64,000 nt of DNA from Hypericum androsaemum (GCA_963995505.1 OZ023194.1:12396428-12460427), one strand, 5' to 3'. Shown: positions 1 to 11,911, counted from the stretch's first letter. The notes: generated from the sequence alone by a model not told the origin. Numbers and translations: made by a program.

Positions 1-42
1 ACTACATGGAGAGTGAGAAGTTTAGCGTCTACAGGTGAATAC

Positions 43-148
43 ATGAGGACGTATAAGAAGCTGATGGAAGGACAAGAACTGTTCCTCACCCAAGTATGAG
101 GACGTATAAGAAGCTGATGGAAGGACAAGAACTGTTCCTCACCCAAGT
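43..148. repeat. Perfect 53-bp tandem duplication
   Basis: Two adjacent identical 53-nt units occupy 43-95 and 96-148. A second perfect tandem duplication of 20 nt follows at 243-262 and 263-282. Both lie in a coding-like stretch on the plus strand (reading MRTYKKLMEGQELFLTQ...). The lack of any difference between copies means the duplications are very recent or an assembly effect. Confidence 0.9.
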
Positions 149-480
149 CTCCACTCGCAAGGATACGGTCGAAACTCCAGAAGGCCATGTCCGCAACTCG
201 GATTTATTGAAGAAGTGTGAGCTCAATGTCCTGAGAAACTGCTACGATCTCAGAATGAAGATTACGATCTCAGAATGAAGATCGTATCTTATTAGCTCAT
301 AGTACGACAAAGGTTTGTGGATAACAGCGTCTTACACATTCAACTAGCCATCAAAAAGCTGGTTGAAACGGAGTTGGAAAGAGGGATTTTTGGTCCAGCT
401 TGAGGACATCATCAATGAAGGATTTCAAGGAATTGCTGTCCGAAACAATGGACAAGCATGGATCAGGTATTTTATTTGTC
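43..480 (+). pseudogene. Unidentified gene fragment at window edge
   Basis: The plus strand reads as a charged, helix-like protein (ELFLTQVSTRKDTVE, KKCELNVLRNCYDLRMK). After frame changes a second coding-like piece at about 400-470 reads EGFQGIAVRNNGQAWIR. I do not recognise the family. Two internal tandem duplications, of 53 and 20 nt, disturb the frame. The open stretch that includes the second 53-nt unit ends at about 278. The piece may continue to the left of the window. It is probably a broken gene fragment, and no function can be assigned. Confidence 0.35.
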
Positions 481-750
481 TCATAGATGATTGCATAATT
501 AGTTCATGATTTCAGACGATTACAGATCGTTGGATTTCCTTGGTGATCCTTGTATCTTGTCTAGGAGGAAAATAGAGAGTAGGGGCCGAGAAGAGAGATG
601 AGGGGAAATTTTATAATTTTATCAAGAAACCAACCCTCTCGAATACAACAATAAACAATTGCTCAAGGAAAGCAACTACAGCAAATTTGCCTGGAAAGTC
701 TCAAGCAACCCACAAAGCTGCGGAAATGAGGAGAGTAGCTCTAAATTACA

Positions 751-1226
751 TCATCTAGCGCCTTGATTATTCAAACCCCCGATGGAGAAATTGAGATGAA
801 CATCGTGATAGTGCAGCTCCGAATGAATCCCCGACCAGTAAATCCACTCCACAAGGCTTCTAGACACCAGGTTTATAATTTGATTAATCACCACTGCACC
901 ACGATCAGAGACAACCCGATTACAGATTCTCCAAATGGACCAGCAACCGGCAGCAAAGAGGATAGGATGAACCAAGCTTTCTTGAAAGTGCTTCCTTGAA
1001 CAAGCCCGAGCCAGCTTCGGAAGTAACCATGAAAAGTCCCACCCACACACCACTGGAGTCCAGCCTGCTTCAAGGAAAAGCTCCATACCACATTTGCAAC
1101 CTCACAGTGGAGGAAGAGATGGATAGAGGTCTCGGTGGCTTTGCTGCAAAAAGTGCAAAGGTTTCCTTGCTGATCCACGACTCCAATTTTCATGAGTTTG
1201 TCTCTCGTTCTAATCTTTCCTTGCAT
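751..1226 (-). pseudogene. LINE reverse-transcriptase zinc-binding domain remnant
   Basis: Read on the minus strand, 1226-888 gives the zf-RVT domain found at the C-terminus of plant non-LTR retrotransposon (L1-type) polyproteins. Visible marks are GKIRTRDKLMKIGV, the Cys pair CTFC and the HLFLHC segment followed by VW. The matching downstream block (SIWRICNRVVSDRG) is in another frame (1086-751), so at least one indel near 960 breaks the reading frame. No endonuclease or reverse transcriptase core is present. This is a dead 3' fragment of a LINE. Confidence 0.75.
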
Positions 1227-2170
1227 ATCCCTCCAGAGGAAGCAAGTCAGTCGCTATCACTTATCATGAACTTCCTAAGAGACAACTCTCCAGTTAATGG
1301 TACTGCTAGATTCAACGCATCTCTTTTTCTCTTCTTTTTCATAGTTTCACCTTCGGTTTTTGACTCCGTACCATTGTTTGGGCCAGTAGCAAAATCCGAG
1401 ACTACCTTTGGTTCCACAAAGATGGAACACTCAATTCCATCTGGAACCTTGCCTGAGCAAGAAGATGTTGCATGTCTTCCCCATCCGCGCAGCTCTCCGT
1501 GTTTTGAGTACCACTGGGTGCAATGTTGTTCACAGTGTCTCCTTTCCTCTTAACCCCTCGCCTTTTCTTTGTTTGTCCCCAGCTTGATTACTGTTGTCAG
1601 CAGCCTGTCTTGTCTTTCCATTTTGTTTCTTCCTGGCCGTCATTTCGGTCGTCGGCTCCCCAGCTTGATTTGACATTGTGGCCCCCATCATAACCTTGTG
1701 ATGCCTTCCACTCCTCAAGAATAATACCCTCCAACCCCTTCTCATTATTGTTATCTTCAACCCTTCTTTTCTCTCTTCTTGGTTATGTCAGTTTTCTTTT
1801 CTGCTGTCGTCCCATTTGAGCTATGACCATCTGGATTAACAACACACCTTCCTTCTAGTTCCCCAGGATTGGAGCCCTCGTTTGGGACTGCATCTTCATG
1901 GTCATTCCCTCCCTTGCTTCTACCAATCGAGCTCTTGGTTTTACCGAGCCCTTCTGAGGTTCTTGTTTTCATCTCCCCCACCTCTAATCTTCCCGATGCA
2001 TACGAAGGTCTGAAGAGCCCTCTCTGATCTCGTTGCTTTGGAGGAATAACTTTAGAAACTAATATATGAGCACATCTTGCTAAACGAGATCCAGAGATGG
2101 CATTCTTAATTGGCCTACAGAAAATAAAAATACAAGTTACGATAATCAGCACTTTGCAATTAGAAACCAA
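1227..2170 (-). other. Probable LINE ORF1/linker-like remnant
   Basis: Upstream of the zf-RVT remnant on the same strand there are open but low-complexity, Lys/Glu/Gly-rich stretches (for example 2170-1757 and 1760-1530). They resemble the disordered region between the gag-like ORF1 and the polymerase of plant LINEs. No zinc knuckle or other diagnostic motif is seen. The assignment rests mainly on position and orientation. Confidence 0.3.
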
Positions 2171-2464
2171 ATCCCAGAAATATCAGCAACTGATTGAAAC
2201 TTTTTTTCCTTGACATGTAGCACAGATATTTGTGAAAATCCAAATCTACTGAATGTGATACCATGTAATTCGATTTTATGCAACTGTTGATTAAGATATT
2301 AATTGCCATAAAACATGAAGTAATTGAAGAAGACGCCATCTTTAAGCCAGATATTAGAGTCACCAGGAAACATAGGCCTAGAGATGAGTGATTAAGAGCA
2401 AGGTGGAGTTCAACAGTTTGCTTGGACTTCATGGTATGACTTGAAATCTCACGTTCTAGAAGAT

Positions 2465-5400
2465 ACATGGTGATGACTTGGCGACTCATGCCATAAGTAA
2501 CGCTGATGTGGCATTTCCTGCTTCTTTTACCAACTGAAAGAAGAAAAGCATATTAAGATCTCAAAAGCTCGCACCGATTTTCTGTCAACCCGTAGAAGCC
2601 AACAGCCACAAGGCCCCATGGAATTACTCTTTATCAGGTAAAAATATGCAAAAACCATCAGCCAGTTCCGTAAACGATATTGTGCACAAACCTTATCAGG
2701 AAAAATTACTCCTTCCAGTAACATTGGAACATGTGGATGAAAATGGGGCAATTCATATAAGACAATTCTGAAACCAACAAAAAGAAAAAAGTCAAGTGTC
2801 AGAGAAATATTTGTATGCAATGCAAACAGACTGGTACAAGAACTACAAAATTTTATTATCCTCAATCATTTCCATCCCATCAATTGGTGAATAGATTTCT
2901 GGTGGTTGCAGAGTACCCTTGGTAACTTTAATATATCCATTCATGCCACCACTGCAAAGAAAATCCTTCAGTCAGTAATTTTGAGACGATACGCTGAAAC
3001 AGCTTGGACTTTTCTAATGGCTGCAAAAGGAGACCATTTGTTTCTAAAACTTAACTCTTAACCATCTTCAAACTAGATTTTAAACATGCTTAAGCTTGGG
3101 TTACTGGGAAGCAAAGGCAGAAACAGATGAGAGATTGAAAAAAGAAAAGAAAAGAAGTAGTTAGTCTACTCGAACTTTTTTGCTTATGATATGCATCGAC
3201 AGAAGACAAAAGGAACAACTGCTTTGTGAGGACCAACATTTCTAGCTTACAGAATTCATGACCGGGATGGAAGTTATGACATAAAGAACCCAAGGACAAT
3301 AAAAACTTCCATGTCCTTATCAGCCAGAGAAGATTACGTCAACAAAAGCATGGGAAGAAAATCACCAACAAGAGAATTTTCCCATTGTTATCTAGAGGCC
3401 ACAATGAGAATGACTCTTTACATACCTAGTTTCTGGGTCAATTTCAATCGAAACTTCGGTATCAAGTGACTCCACATCATTTTGCTCACCTAAGAAAGCA
3501 ACTATCATAATTGCCAAAGGATGCACTACATGAACAAAGAGTATCCAATCCCCAACTGTTTCTACGTCTCTCATCCTCCTGACTTAGATATATTGAGATT
3601 AAGGTTAGGATAACAATGAAATGACACTGAACTAGTAAATAACTTAAGAATGTAGTTTCACGAACCACAATCCTTGAGAACAGCATGCAAAAGGCAAAAA
3701 AGTAGATATCTGAATACAACTTTAGCTAGTGTAGAGAAACAAAAAGGATCTCGAAACTAGTTCATACCAAACCACTGTTGTGGCACTAATAGAAAGTTAA
3801 AACACCAAGGATATGGTTCTATCAGATCTGAAGGCACAAATTCTTGCATAGATGCTCAAGAAACTAACTGTCAAGAGTATGTTCCAGTTTTGCAATTTCT
3901 GAAAGGAGACGGGAGACTTCAATGAACGGCAGCTTACAAATAGCCTGCAAGTATATCAACGTCCAAAGCATTTATGAGAACAGGGGAAAAAAAGGAAATC
4001 TGAGACAACATGGCAAGTGTAAAGAAAAGTCCAGAATTCACAAAAATACCTGCCAAGAGAAACGCTTTCCATTCATGTCAATCTCAATATCTGTAAGCAA
4101 ACCAGTAAATCAGCTAGAACACAATAATTCTTATTACCAGATGGATAAAAATCTAATAGTGACGACGATGGATCTGTCATCAGTTCCCTGTAAAGTGAAG
4201 ATAGAGCATGTGACTGCGTGCACTTCAAGTTAAATTATATCCTGGCAATTGGAAGTACAGTGGGAAAGAACTGACAAAGTAAGATGTGAAACCTTGCAGC
4301 CGGTAGTACGGCCATCAATTGGTCAAATGGCTTGAAAGGTTTCCCCAATGAAAATTTAATTTCTAGCTGGCCAAGACCACAAAAATCCGAAGCGAATAAT
4401 GCATAATGATAGGGATAGAACCTAGGTACCAAATCATGAAATAACTATGAGATTAACTTTTAACATTCTTCAATAAGGAGGTTACGAGCACAAACAACTG
4501 CCTAGCCAACAAGCTACAATACTTAGTAATCTGATCGGTCCCAACAACTAAAATTTCTAAAAAATGTGTGCATGCAAATGAGTGGCTCGTGACTGTGCTG
4601 GTAAACAAGCTAAAAAATCTCACACACTGTACTATTAAAGAACGACTAGACAACAAAGTCCATGTATCCAGCTCCCAAGGCTGATGAAGACTATTTTTCC
4701 CACAATAATGTTAAAATCTTAGATAATTGCTTTTAAATTGAATTTGCCAAAATTTGCTTGACGACTAAGCTTTTTCATGAAAAACAATCTAGCAGATCCC
4801 CAATTGATGTCTAGATTTATAATCCGAGGCTTAAGCATGAAATTGTGTACTTCCAATCAACAGGGCAAATAAAGTACCAGTCTCAAGAGCGAACTCCTTC
4901 AGAGGATGTGATCAAGTCATAATAAATTGACAGACACCTACCAGTCCCAAGAGCACATTCCTTCATAGTAGTAACGCATGACCCATGCAATCCCTTCTAT
5001 GTATTTCACAACCTGTATAGGTAGCAAAACAGAAAAAGATTCATATAATATAAGTGGAGAACTCTACTAAATGAAGAACCAAAGGGATGTACACATGCAC
5101 AAACTCAATACAGAGGTTGAAAATCTACAGAAGTACTGTTAAAAGATCCTCCGAGTAAATATGGAAAGTTTCAGTATTCTGACGGATGTGGAATTTTTTT
5201 TCAATTGCGAATACACTCCATAACTGAACAATTCAAAAGTTTTCCGTGGACTAAGGCCTTGCTTTGGTACCATGGAAGAGAAGTAACACGGACAACAGCA
5301 CATCCAAATCCCAATAATCTAGCTCCAGAACCACGAGAACCTCTAGTCCAAAAATGTGGTTCCACCTAGTTAAAGCAGAATATATATGACAGCACAAAAT

Positions 5401-5870
5401 GCACCAATCCATGTTCAGGAAATGCTCTTTTGGTGTACAAATTGGCAACCGCCAGAAGCTATAATAAGTGAAGAGTAGGTCTTACTGCATGTCTTCGAGC
5501 TCTCTCTTGCTCGTCTTTACACTCTGCATCAAACTTCTCAGCATAGTATCTCTTCTTCCAAGCCTGATATGCCAACACATCAGGTTTTGTAGATCAGAGA
5601 CTCAAGCTTGCATCAACCTTGCACGTTAGGAAGAGAAAATAGGAATATCAGAGGCTGACTACCAAATCAATATCAGAATGTACATCATGTTGCTCTTCTC
5701 CAAAACTTCTTGCTGCCGCTCTGGGGTGGATGGATAATTCATGACTTTCGAGCAGGATTCTACTGTCACCAAGTGGAAGTTTTGAAAGTTTTAAGCCACT
5801 CTGATGCATGGAAAAATCTTTATTCCGTGCCCCTTGCTCTTTTTGCATCTGAGAAGAATGTAAAGTTCTT
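2465..5870 (-). pseudogene. 3' part of a plant XRN 5'-3' exoribonuclease (probable pseudogene)
   Basis: Minus-strand exons match the second conserved half of plant nuclear/cytoplasmic XRN exoribonucleases, which degrade 5'-monophosphate RNA. Exons seen: about 5870-5663; 5563-5486 (AWKKRYYAEKF); 5012-4942 ([17 protein letters not shown]); 4421-4293 ([30 protein letters not shown]); 4213-4138 (YRELMTDPSS); 4090-4050 (EIDMNGKRFSWQ); 3944-3869 (KLPFIEVSRLL); about 3580-3426 (LFVHVVHPLA); about 2960-2860 (SGGMNGYI, PIDGME); about 2790-2690 (LLEGVIFPDK). Splice sites are mostly canonical, with matching phases. The catalytic N-terminal XRN domain is absent. Frames break between the 4421-4293 and 4213-4138 exons and again near 3565, so this is probably a pseudogene. 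An LWHES motif near 2500 marks the C-terminal end seen. Confidence 0.7.
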
Positions 5871-6164
5871 AAGAGATAACAGGAGGCATATCTGCTCTCT
5901 TAGCATAAACAATGAAAATAAATCCGAAGGCATGAAACATCATTTCTTTGAAATTTTCTTGCCCTTGACGAACAAGATAATGATTTGTATGCTAATGGTA
6001 AATGTATCTAATTCCACGTCACCATAGGCAATCATGGGACTGAGTTGAAAAGATGATTATTAGCAGGTCATTATTCTCCATGAATCTGATCATACATTAA
6101 TAAATGAATATGCCAAGAAGTAACCATGCAATTGCCTGAGTTTTATATTTTGCAACCTGATTTT

Positions 6165-7209
6165 TTTGGGCTTTCACTATCTTCTCTTTCATTTTAGATG
6201 CATCTACCATTGCGCTAAAGGCGTCCCTGCTTTCCCGGACATTGTCAATGCAAGCCTATGCCACCACAAACAATGCAGTTTTAAGTTGACCGTTAAAGTA
6301 GAAGCTCCTCGTGCAAAACCAGAAGTTCAGTGAAGTCGAAGCATAGAAGAAAATAAAACCGCATAGGCCTAAGCCTAAAAACAAAATCCTCAAAGTTGGG
6401 GTGCCACAGCACAATTTGTTCCTCCTCGACAGTATCACGCTTTCCGCTGCATGAATGACTAAGATGTGAAGAGAAAAGAAGACGCTTGAATGTACCATAA
6501 CAACTCTTGCACAACTGGCCGCACCTCGCCTGGTGTTGCTCAAACGATGGCCTCCCGTGTTGGAACAAGCCCTCCAATAGATAATAACTCACTACCAAAT
6601 CCACATCGAAAAGCACTCCGATCCAGCTTCGCAAGGGAAACTCAGAACAAATAGAACAGGCGATCAATCACAGCGGAACGAAGCACGCACCTCGGAGTGG
6701 AACTCCCAATCGCAAGGAACTTCTCGAACTTTCCGCGGTGGATAATGTGACTGAAGACCGGAACGAACTTGGTAACCGTCTTGGGAGTAGCCTCATCCTC
6801 GGTCGGATTACCTAAATCGCCCCGGGGACAGGGGACGGTTAATCAGGAGAGCCAATAGTCGAGAGAACATGGGGCAATTTGGTCATTAAAAAAAAGATAC
6901 GGGGAGAGTCGGCCGAGGGACAAGGCTTGGACGCAGTTGTGTAGGATGAGGACGAGAAGGGAGTACCGCACCTTCTCGGACTTGAGACACGTGAAACTCC
7001 CCATCTCCTCCAGGGTCAGTGGGCCCCTCTGCAGTAGGCACTCGCATACTTTCTGCGATTTCCCGTTTTCTTTTTAAATACTTTTTACCGCAATAATCAA
7101 TAATAAAGAAGAGAGATAGAGGGAGAGAAGGGAAGTTTGCAGAGACGAGGTCGCCGAAGTGGTTATTGATGAGGTGGACGGCGTACTTGATGCCGTACCG
7201 CGACGCCAT
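6165..7209 (-). pseudogene. 5' part of RNA polymerase III subunit RPC3 (RPC82) gene, broken
   Basis: The minus strand from 7209 reads MASRYGIKYAVHLINNHFGD, the start of plant RPC3, a winged-helix subunit used in Pol III initiation. Exon 1 is 7209-7141. Exon 2 starts at 7052 and reads KVCECLLQRGPLTLEEM and LLVLILHNCVQA. Later pieces match RPC3 in order: 6811-6691 (VFSHIIHRGKFEKFLAI), 6640 downward (LLEGLFQHGR, then VLWHPNFEDFVFRLR) and about 6262-6165 (ACIDNVRESRDAF). Together they cover only about the first 200 residues of a protein usually more than 500 long. Exon 2 runs into a stop without a donor in the right phase, and the 6640 exon needs indels to read through. The next exons downstream are XRN-like, not RPC3. 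Confidence 0.65.
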
Positions 7210-8110
7210 CGAGCGGTTGTTTTTTTCTTCGAGTCCAGTACTGTGGGACCGAATTGAGGGACACGGCTCCTCTTCTTCTGATCGAAAAGAGTACTGTTTT
7301 AGAGGCGGCGGCCGGCGGGAAAAAAAAGTCGGTTTTGGTGATGGCCACGGGCCTGTCTGATGTTATTGGGCTTTTTACATATCGCACTACGATGTTGGTG
7401 GAATATTCGGATGTCAAATAGTAACGGATAAATCGAGCTGGTGTTCACGATGTTCTATATGAGTTTAACATTGGGAATTATTTTGTTCACATTTGACAAC
7501 TTTAATCGCAACCATGGTAAATCATTTGGAGGCATCATCCATAAAGATTTTCCTTGCTTTCCCGTATGTGGGTGAACGTCGAACCATTTTCTTTTTTCTC
7601 TTTTCCCCTACAACTTACAAGTACTAAAAAGGCTCAACCAATCTGATTTAATTCATGGAGCCAGCAACCAAACAAAGTAACGTTCGGGAAAGAACACGGC
7701 GGTGGGGACTAAAAGGAATCAATTTATATATCCAAGAAAAAGAAGGTGCACGGATGACCCTATTTGTTCCAATTAGAGGGGACCTCGATTCGGGACGGAC
7801 GACGGGGGAACCTGCATTACCATACTTCAAGCCTAACACGAGCGTGTCAGAGGTGGTTTTATGCCACACAAAAAAATTGGTTTTAATTGAGGTGTCTTTG
7901 TGTTTTGTCTTTGAAATTTGATGCGTCGTGTGTTTTAGCCTTTGAAAACTAATACGTCATTGTGCTTTTGTCTTTAAAAACTAATTTGCCACCGGTGGGA
8001 TGTACCGCCGGAAATTAATGTGCCGTCGGAAAACTAATGTGCCGCCGGAATGATGTGTCATTGAGATGTGCCCTTGTGATGTACCATCGAAATGATGTGC
8101 CATTTAATTT
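7210..8110. other. Intergenic, ending in degenerate short repeats
   Basis: No gene is supported between the RPC3-like start and the F-box cluster. At about 7900-8110 there is a run of decayed repeats built on TTTGAAAACTAAT and TGTGCCGCCGGAA / ATGATGTGCC motifs. The run stops exactly where the truncated F-box copy begins, so it marks the breakpoint that removed the C-terminal half of that gene. Confidence 0.5.
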
Positions 8111-8116
8111 ATGGCT

Positions 8117-8785
8117 TTAACCATGGGATGGATCTACAAAGTCTCCGCTAACATCAACGGCTTTCCATGACCTCTTTTGGAGAGAATAAACCTCCGCTTC
8201 CCTCCAATTCCCTTCTTCAAAGGTCCTAAAAACTTTGAAGTCTTTAGTATCGGAGTCGAATCCAAAACCTAATGAGAGACATTCCAGAGACATGAAACTC
8301 ATGCGTGGAAGCATCACGCGCTTGTTAACACTAGGGTTCCACAACACAAGTCTGCGGACATTGAAAGGAGTGCCCTCTTCTACCAAACACACTAAACCAT
8401 TGCAAGACGCGAGCACCTTAAGATTCTCGAACTGGCGCGAGCCGCGAGGCGGGTTTAGGGTACGGTACTCCCTAAACGCCTCGTTATCAACTCGTAAACT
8501 CGTAAAGTCTCTATTATAATAGTTCCCCATTCGTCCACGTGGGCGAGGAGGATGAGGTTGCTCTCGTCGTCCTCCTTGCTCCCCGTCCGACTGTAGTGGG
8601 AGTGGTGAATTCGGGGCTTGTGATGAAGGCGTTGCATGATCTCGACAAGGACCTGAACCGGAGCACCGACTTAATGGGTACCCAATTAGGGTTTCGGTCA
8701 CCAACTCCCATGGCATGTAACTATTCGAGTACATGGATTTTCTTTTGATGTTGAAGGGTTTTTTCATTCTATGATATTCAAACAA
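8117..8785 (-). pseudogene. F-box/FBA gene copy 1, truncated and frameshifted
   Basis: This minus-strand copy of the cluster's F-box gene begins like the others (YSNSYMPWELV). It lacks one base near 8684 (ATTGGG where the paralogues have ATTAGGG), so the second half of the F-box reads in another frame (VPIKSVLRFRSLSRSCNAF). The frame returns further on, giving RVDNEAF, VLASCNGLVCLV, WNPSVNK and DTKDFKVF. After SGDFVDP the gene stops, where intact copies continue for roughly 170 more residues. It therefore lacks most of the F-box-associated (FBA) interaction domain and should not assemble into an SCF ubiquitin ligase. The open frame from 8785 to 8117 is accidental in its middle third. Confidence 0.85.
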
Positions 8786-9269
8786 TTTTGTAACCTAGAT
8801 CGGATGTGGACCGTCAACAGTGGGGTTTTGAAGCTTAGGAAACAATGCGGAAGGAAAGAGGGTAGGTCAGGTGGAAAGAAAACGAGATGCAATCAAAATA
8901 AGTTATCGTGAAAGTCATTGAGTTAAAGTTGTAACCTAAATCTCAAGGGTTAGGTTAGTATTTTAACGGGCTTGTGGACTTAATCTATTTTAATTGGAAT
9001 AAGTTTAATTTAATTGATAGTTTTTATATACAAAGTACTAAAGTAATTTTTTGCAATACTAAAAATTACTAAACTGAACTTTTCCCGATAAAATATGAGA
9101 GTAGTGCGACATTGTGAGGGAAGTGGGCCATAATCTACTGTTGTTATTTTACTAAATTAGTCACTTAAATTGGTGAGAGGAATTAACTAATTCAATTTCT
9201 TAAAATTCAGGGACTAATTTATTAAGACTAGGACTTTTGAGTATATTATATTAAAACTTAGGATTTTTT

Positions 9270-10287
9270 GAGCAAATTGCCCTCAGATCCCTAGAGTTTG
9301 CTCAAATTATTATTTTAGTCTCCGTAGTTTCGAAATAGAAACTTCGATCCCCTAGTTTGCTTTTATTGTACTCTCAAGTCCCTCGCTAATGTCATCGGTC
9401 AACTTATTATTTTTATGACGATTATACCCTCAAAAAACAAAAAACCCATTGTCTTCCCCGACCCAACCTCGCCGACCATCAAGCCTCCTCCGTCAACTAA
9501 TTACGGCAGCCTAATCTGTGACGGTTAATTAGTAAAATCAAGTTCCAAGCTCCATCACCAGTTAAAAGGATGACGACGACGATATCTTCCACGAAACTTA
9601 GCGACGGCAATATCTGGTTAAAGAAAAGACGACGGCATTGAACGAAACTCGGCAAGGTTGACGACGGCGTTGAACAGAACTCAGCAAGGTTGACGACGGC
9701 GTTGATGTTAGAGTTTGGGTTCGAGTTTGCCCGTCGATTACCCCAAATTCTGACGAGCTTCGGGAGGAGGTGGACCCCAATTCACGATTTCGATGAGAAG
9801 GACGAGGGGTGGGAGGTTTACCGGCCTCTCCTTCGGCCGTACGACGTCTTGAGGGTGGTTAGGCTGCCACCGGGGAGGCGACCTCGCCGTGACATGACAG
9901 ATGATTCCATCAATTCCATAACCTCGCCGTGATGACGGCGGTGAACTTGAGACCCTTGAGATTTTTGCCCGTCGATTCCATCAGATTTTAACCCATTTGT
10001 CGTTGAATGAACCTCGCCGTGAACTCGCCGGAATGGACGTGGAAGACCGAGGGCCTGGCCGGAGAGAGGAATAGAGGAGAGAGAGTATATTTGGTTATTT
10101 TTTATTTAAATATAAGGGTATAATAGTCATTTTCTTGATTAAAAAATAAAATTTTGAATGATGACATCAGCGAAGGACCTGGGAGTTCACTAAAAGCAAA
10201 CTAGGAGGACCGAAGTTTCAATTTTGAAACAGCAAGGATTAAAATAGTGATTTAAGCAAACTTCAGGGATCTAAGGGCAATTTGCTC
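9270..10287. mobile_element. Long-TIR non-autonomous DNA element inside F-box unit 1
   Basis: The left arm 9270-9396 (starting GAGCAAATTGCCCT) is an imperfect inverted copy of the right arm 10160-10287 (ending GGGCAATTTGCTC), about 127 bp each. The interior has GACGACGGCGTTGA repeats and CTCGCCG motifs but no transposase. Arms of this length suggest a Mutator-type non-autonomous element, although no clean 9-bp target duplication is visible in the T-rich flanks. The surrounding duplicated unit lacks this block in its three paralogues, which shows it is an insertion. Confidence 0.7.
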
Positions 10288-10299
10288 TCTCTTTTTTTG

Positions 10300-10660
10300 C
10301 CCTAAAAGAAATAAAAATATTGGGCCCAGGAGACAAACATTATGGGCCGACCGGAAGCAGTATTGGAAACTTGTAATTGGGCCTTCAAAAGGAAATAAGG
10401 ACATTTGCTGGGAGGAGATTGCAAGCCCAAACAAGAGTGGCCCGACTAGTATAAGATTCAGAAAAAATAGCAGGCCTGGTAAAAAAGTAGATGATAGAAA
10501 CCAACATTCGAAAATGTACCATGCCCAAAAAATTAATTTTTAAGGCAAAAGGAATCAAGATGTAGATAAAGAAATTCGATAATGAGATTGGCCCGGTTGA
10601 AAATTTTTCCTCATCCAAGTTGGTTAGAGGCCTCGAGAGTAAACAGAAGATTATCATGAC
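10300..10660. repeat. Conserved upstream block of F-box unit 1
   Basis: This block (GGGCC...AGGAGACAAACATTATGGGCCGA..., ending near GCCCAAAAAATTAA) recurs at 13380-13700, 16100-16400 and 19735-19960, each time upstream of an F-box copy. It shows that gene plus upstream DNA were duplicated together. It holds no convincing gene. Confidence 0.8.
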
Positions 10661-11880
10661 AGAAAATTATCATGGATTAATCTGAAGATCAATTCTATCT
10701 AATTAGCGATGATTTTAAAATATATTATTATTTTTTGATTACATTGCGAACATGTGCTCAAGCACTAATTGGTATAATAAATAATAAGTTTAATTATTTT
10801 CTATTTTGACAATTATTTTTTAATAAAATATTATACTTGTTCAAAAAAAAAGTTGTAACTTAACTCTCAAGGTTAGGATACAACTCGAGATGCATTTTAA
10901 TATTGTTTTGTTCTCCAAGATATGAACTTGAAATTTCTTAATCTCTCAACAGTTAATATGCGTGTATTACGTAAATTATTTCAAACTTATTTAATTCTAC
11001 ACGCACGTTTTAGTGTAAATATTAAGTTAATTCACTTTCTTAAACTTATTTTGTTGGTTTTTTTTCCATTCATGTACGATTAATAGCATATTATAAAAAT
11101 GATTAAAAAAAGAAGGAATAAAAATTTATATTGTTCAAATGATAAAAACTCTTGATATTTATTTATTTTTTTGGTAGAAAGATATTTATTTAGTTAAGTA
11201 GAATCTAAAAATAATTTCAAATGTTTCCTAAGAAAAATAAAATATTTATATTCATCTAAAAATTATTTATATTAAATTACACAACAACTAAATATTTAGA
11301 TATTAGAAACTACTAAGGTAGAGTAGTATGCGTAGGAGATTCTCTTTAGTTAAATAAAATCTTTTATTGTTCAAATAATTTCTAAGCAAAATAAAATATT
11401 TATATTAGTTAAAAATTATTTGAATCTTGAAAATTAAAATAATTACCCAACAAACCAAATCTTGATATTAGGAATTGATATTAGAAACTAATTCAAAATT
11501 TTTTTATGATTCCGTGCAAAATATATATCCTAAAATTTTATATAGCATTTAAGACAAAATAAATTACAAAAATACCAAAAAAAATTATTTAAAAATCTAA
11601 ACTATTCATAAACTACTAATAGGTAGAATTCTAATATACCCCAAAACTACTATCTACCCCTAAAATTTATTTCAACAAACACACCCAATACATATAAAGT
11701 TCGTTTTTGTCAGATTACAGTTTCTAGGAAACCGATTTGTTAACCAACATTAAGGAAATCGAAATCTCAGGATGGCAAGAGAGAATTGATTATCAAATGG
11801 TGTGTTAACTGTTACCTTTCTTTCTCTTTTTTCCTGAAACGGTACTGGCACCTTTCTTTCCTCTTGTTGGAACTGGTCGG
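10660..11880. other. AT-rich spacer between F-box units 1 and 2
   Basis: Very AT-rich DNA with stops in all frames. Short stretches (for example TTGTAACTTAACTCTCAAGG and the AATAAATAATAAGT region) resemble the spacer at 13740-13990, so part of it belongs to the duplicated unit. No gene or RNA is supported. Confidence 0.5.
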
Positions 11881-11911
11881 TGACGTTAATTGTACAATTC
11901 CACACCCTTCA

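Noticed and set aside
996..1553. 185-codon plus-strand open frame
   Set aside because: It is antisense to the LINE zf-RVT remnant, which has recognisable motifs on the other strand, and it shows no family features itself.
7648..7921. Overlapping open frames of 73 and 88 codons
   Set aside because: No family signature, unusual composition and no splice or promoter context.
8117..8785. Reading the 222-codon frame as an intact F-box gene
   Set aside because: The middle third is out of frame with its paralogues and the C-terminal half is missing.
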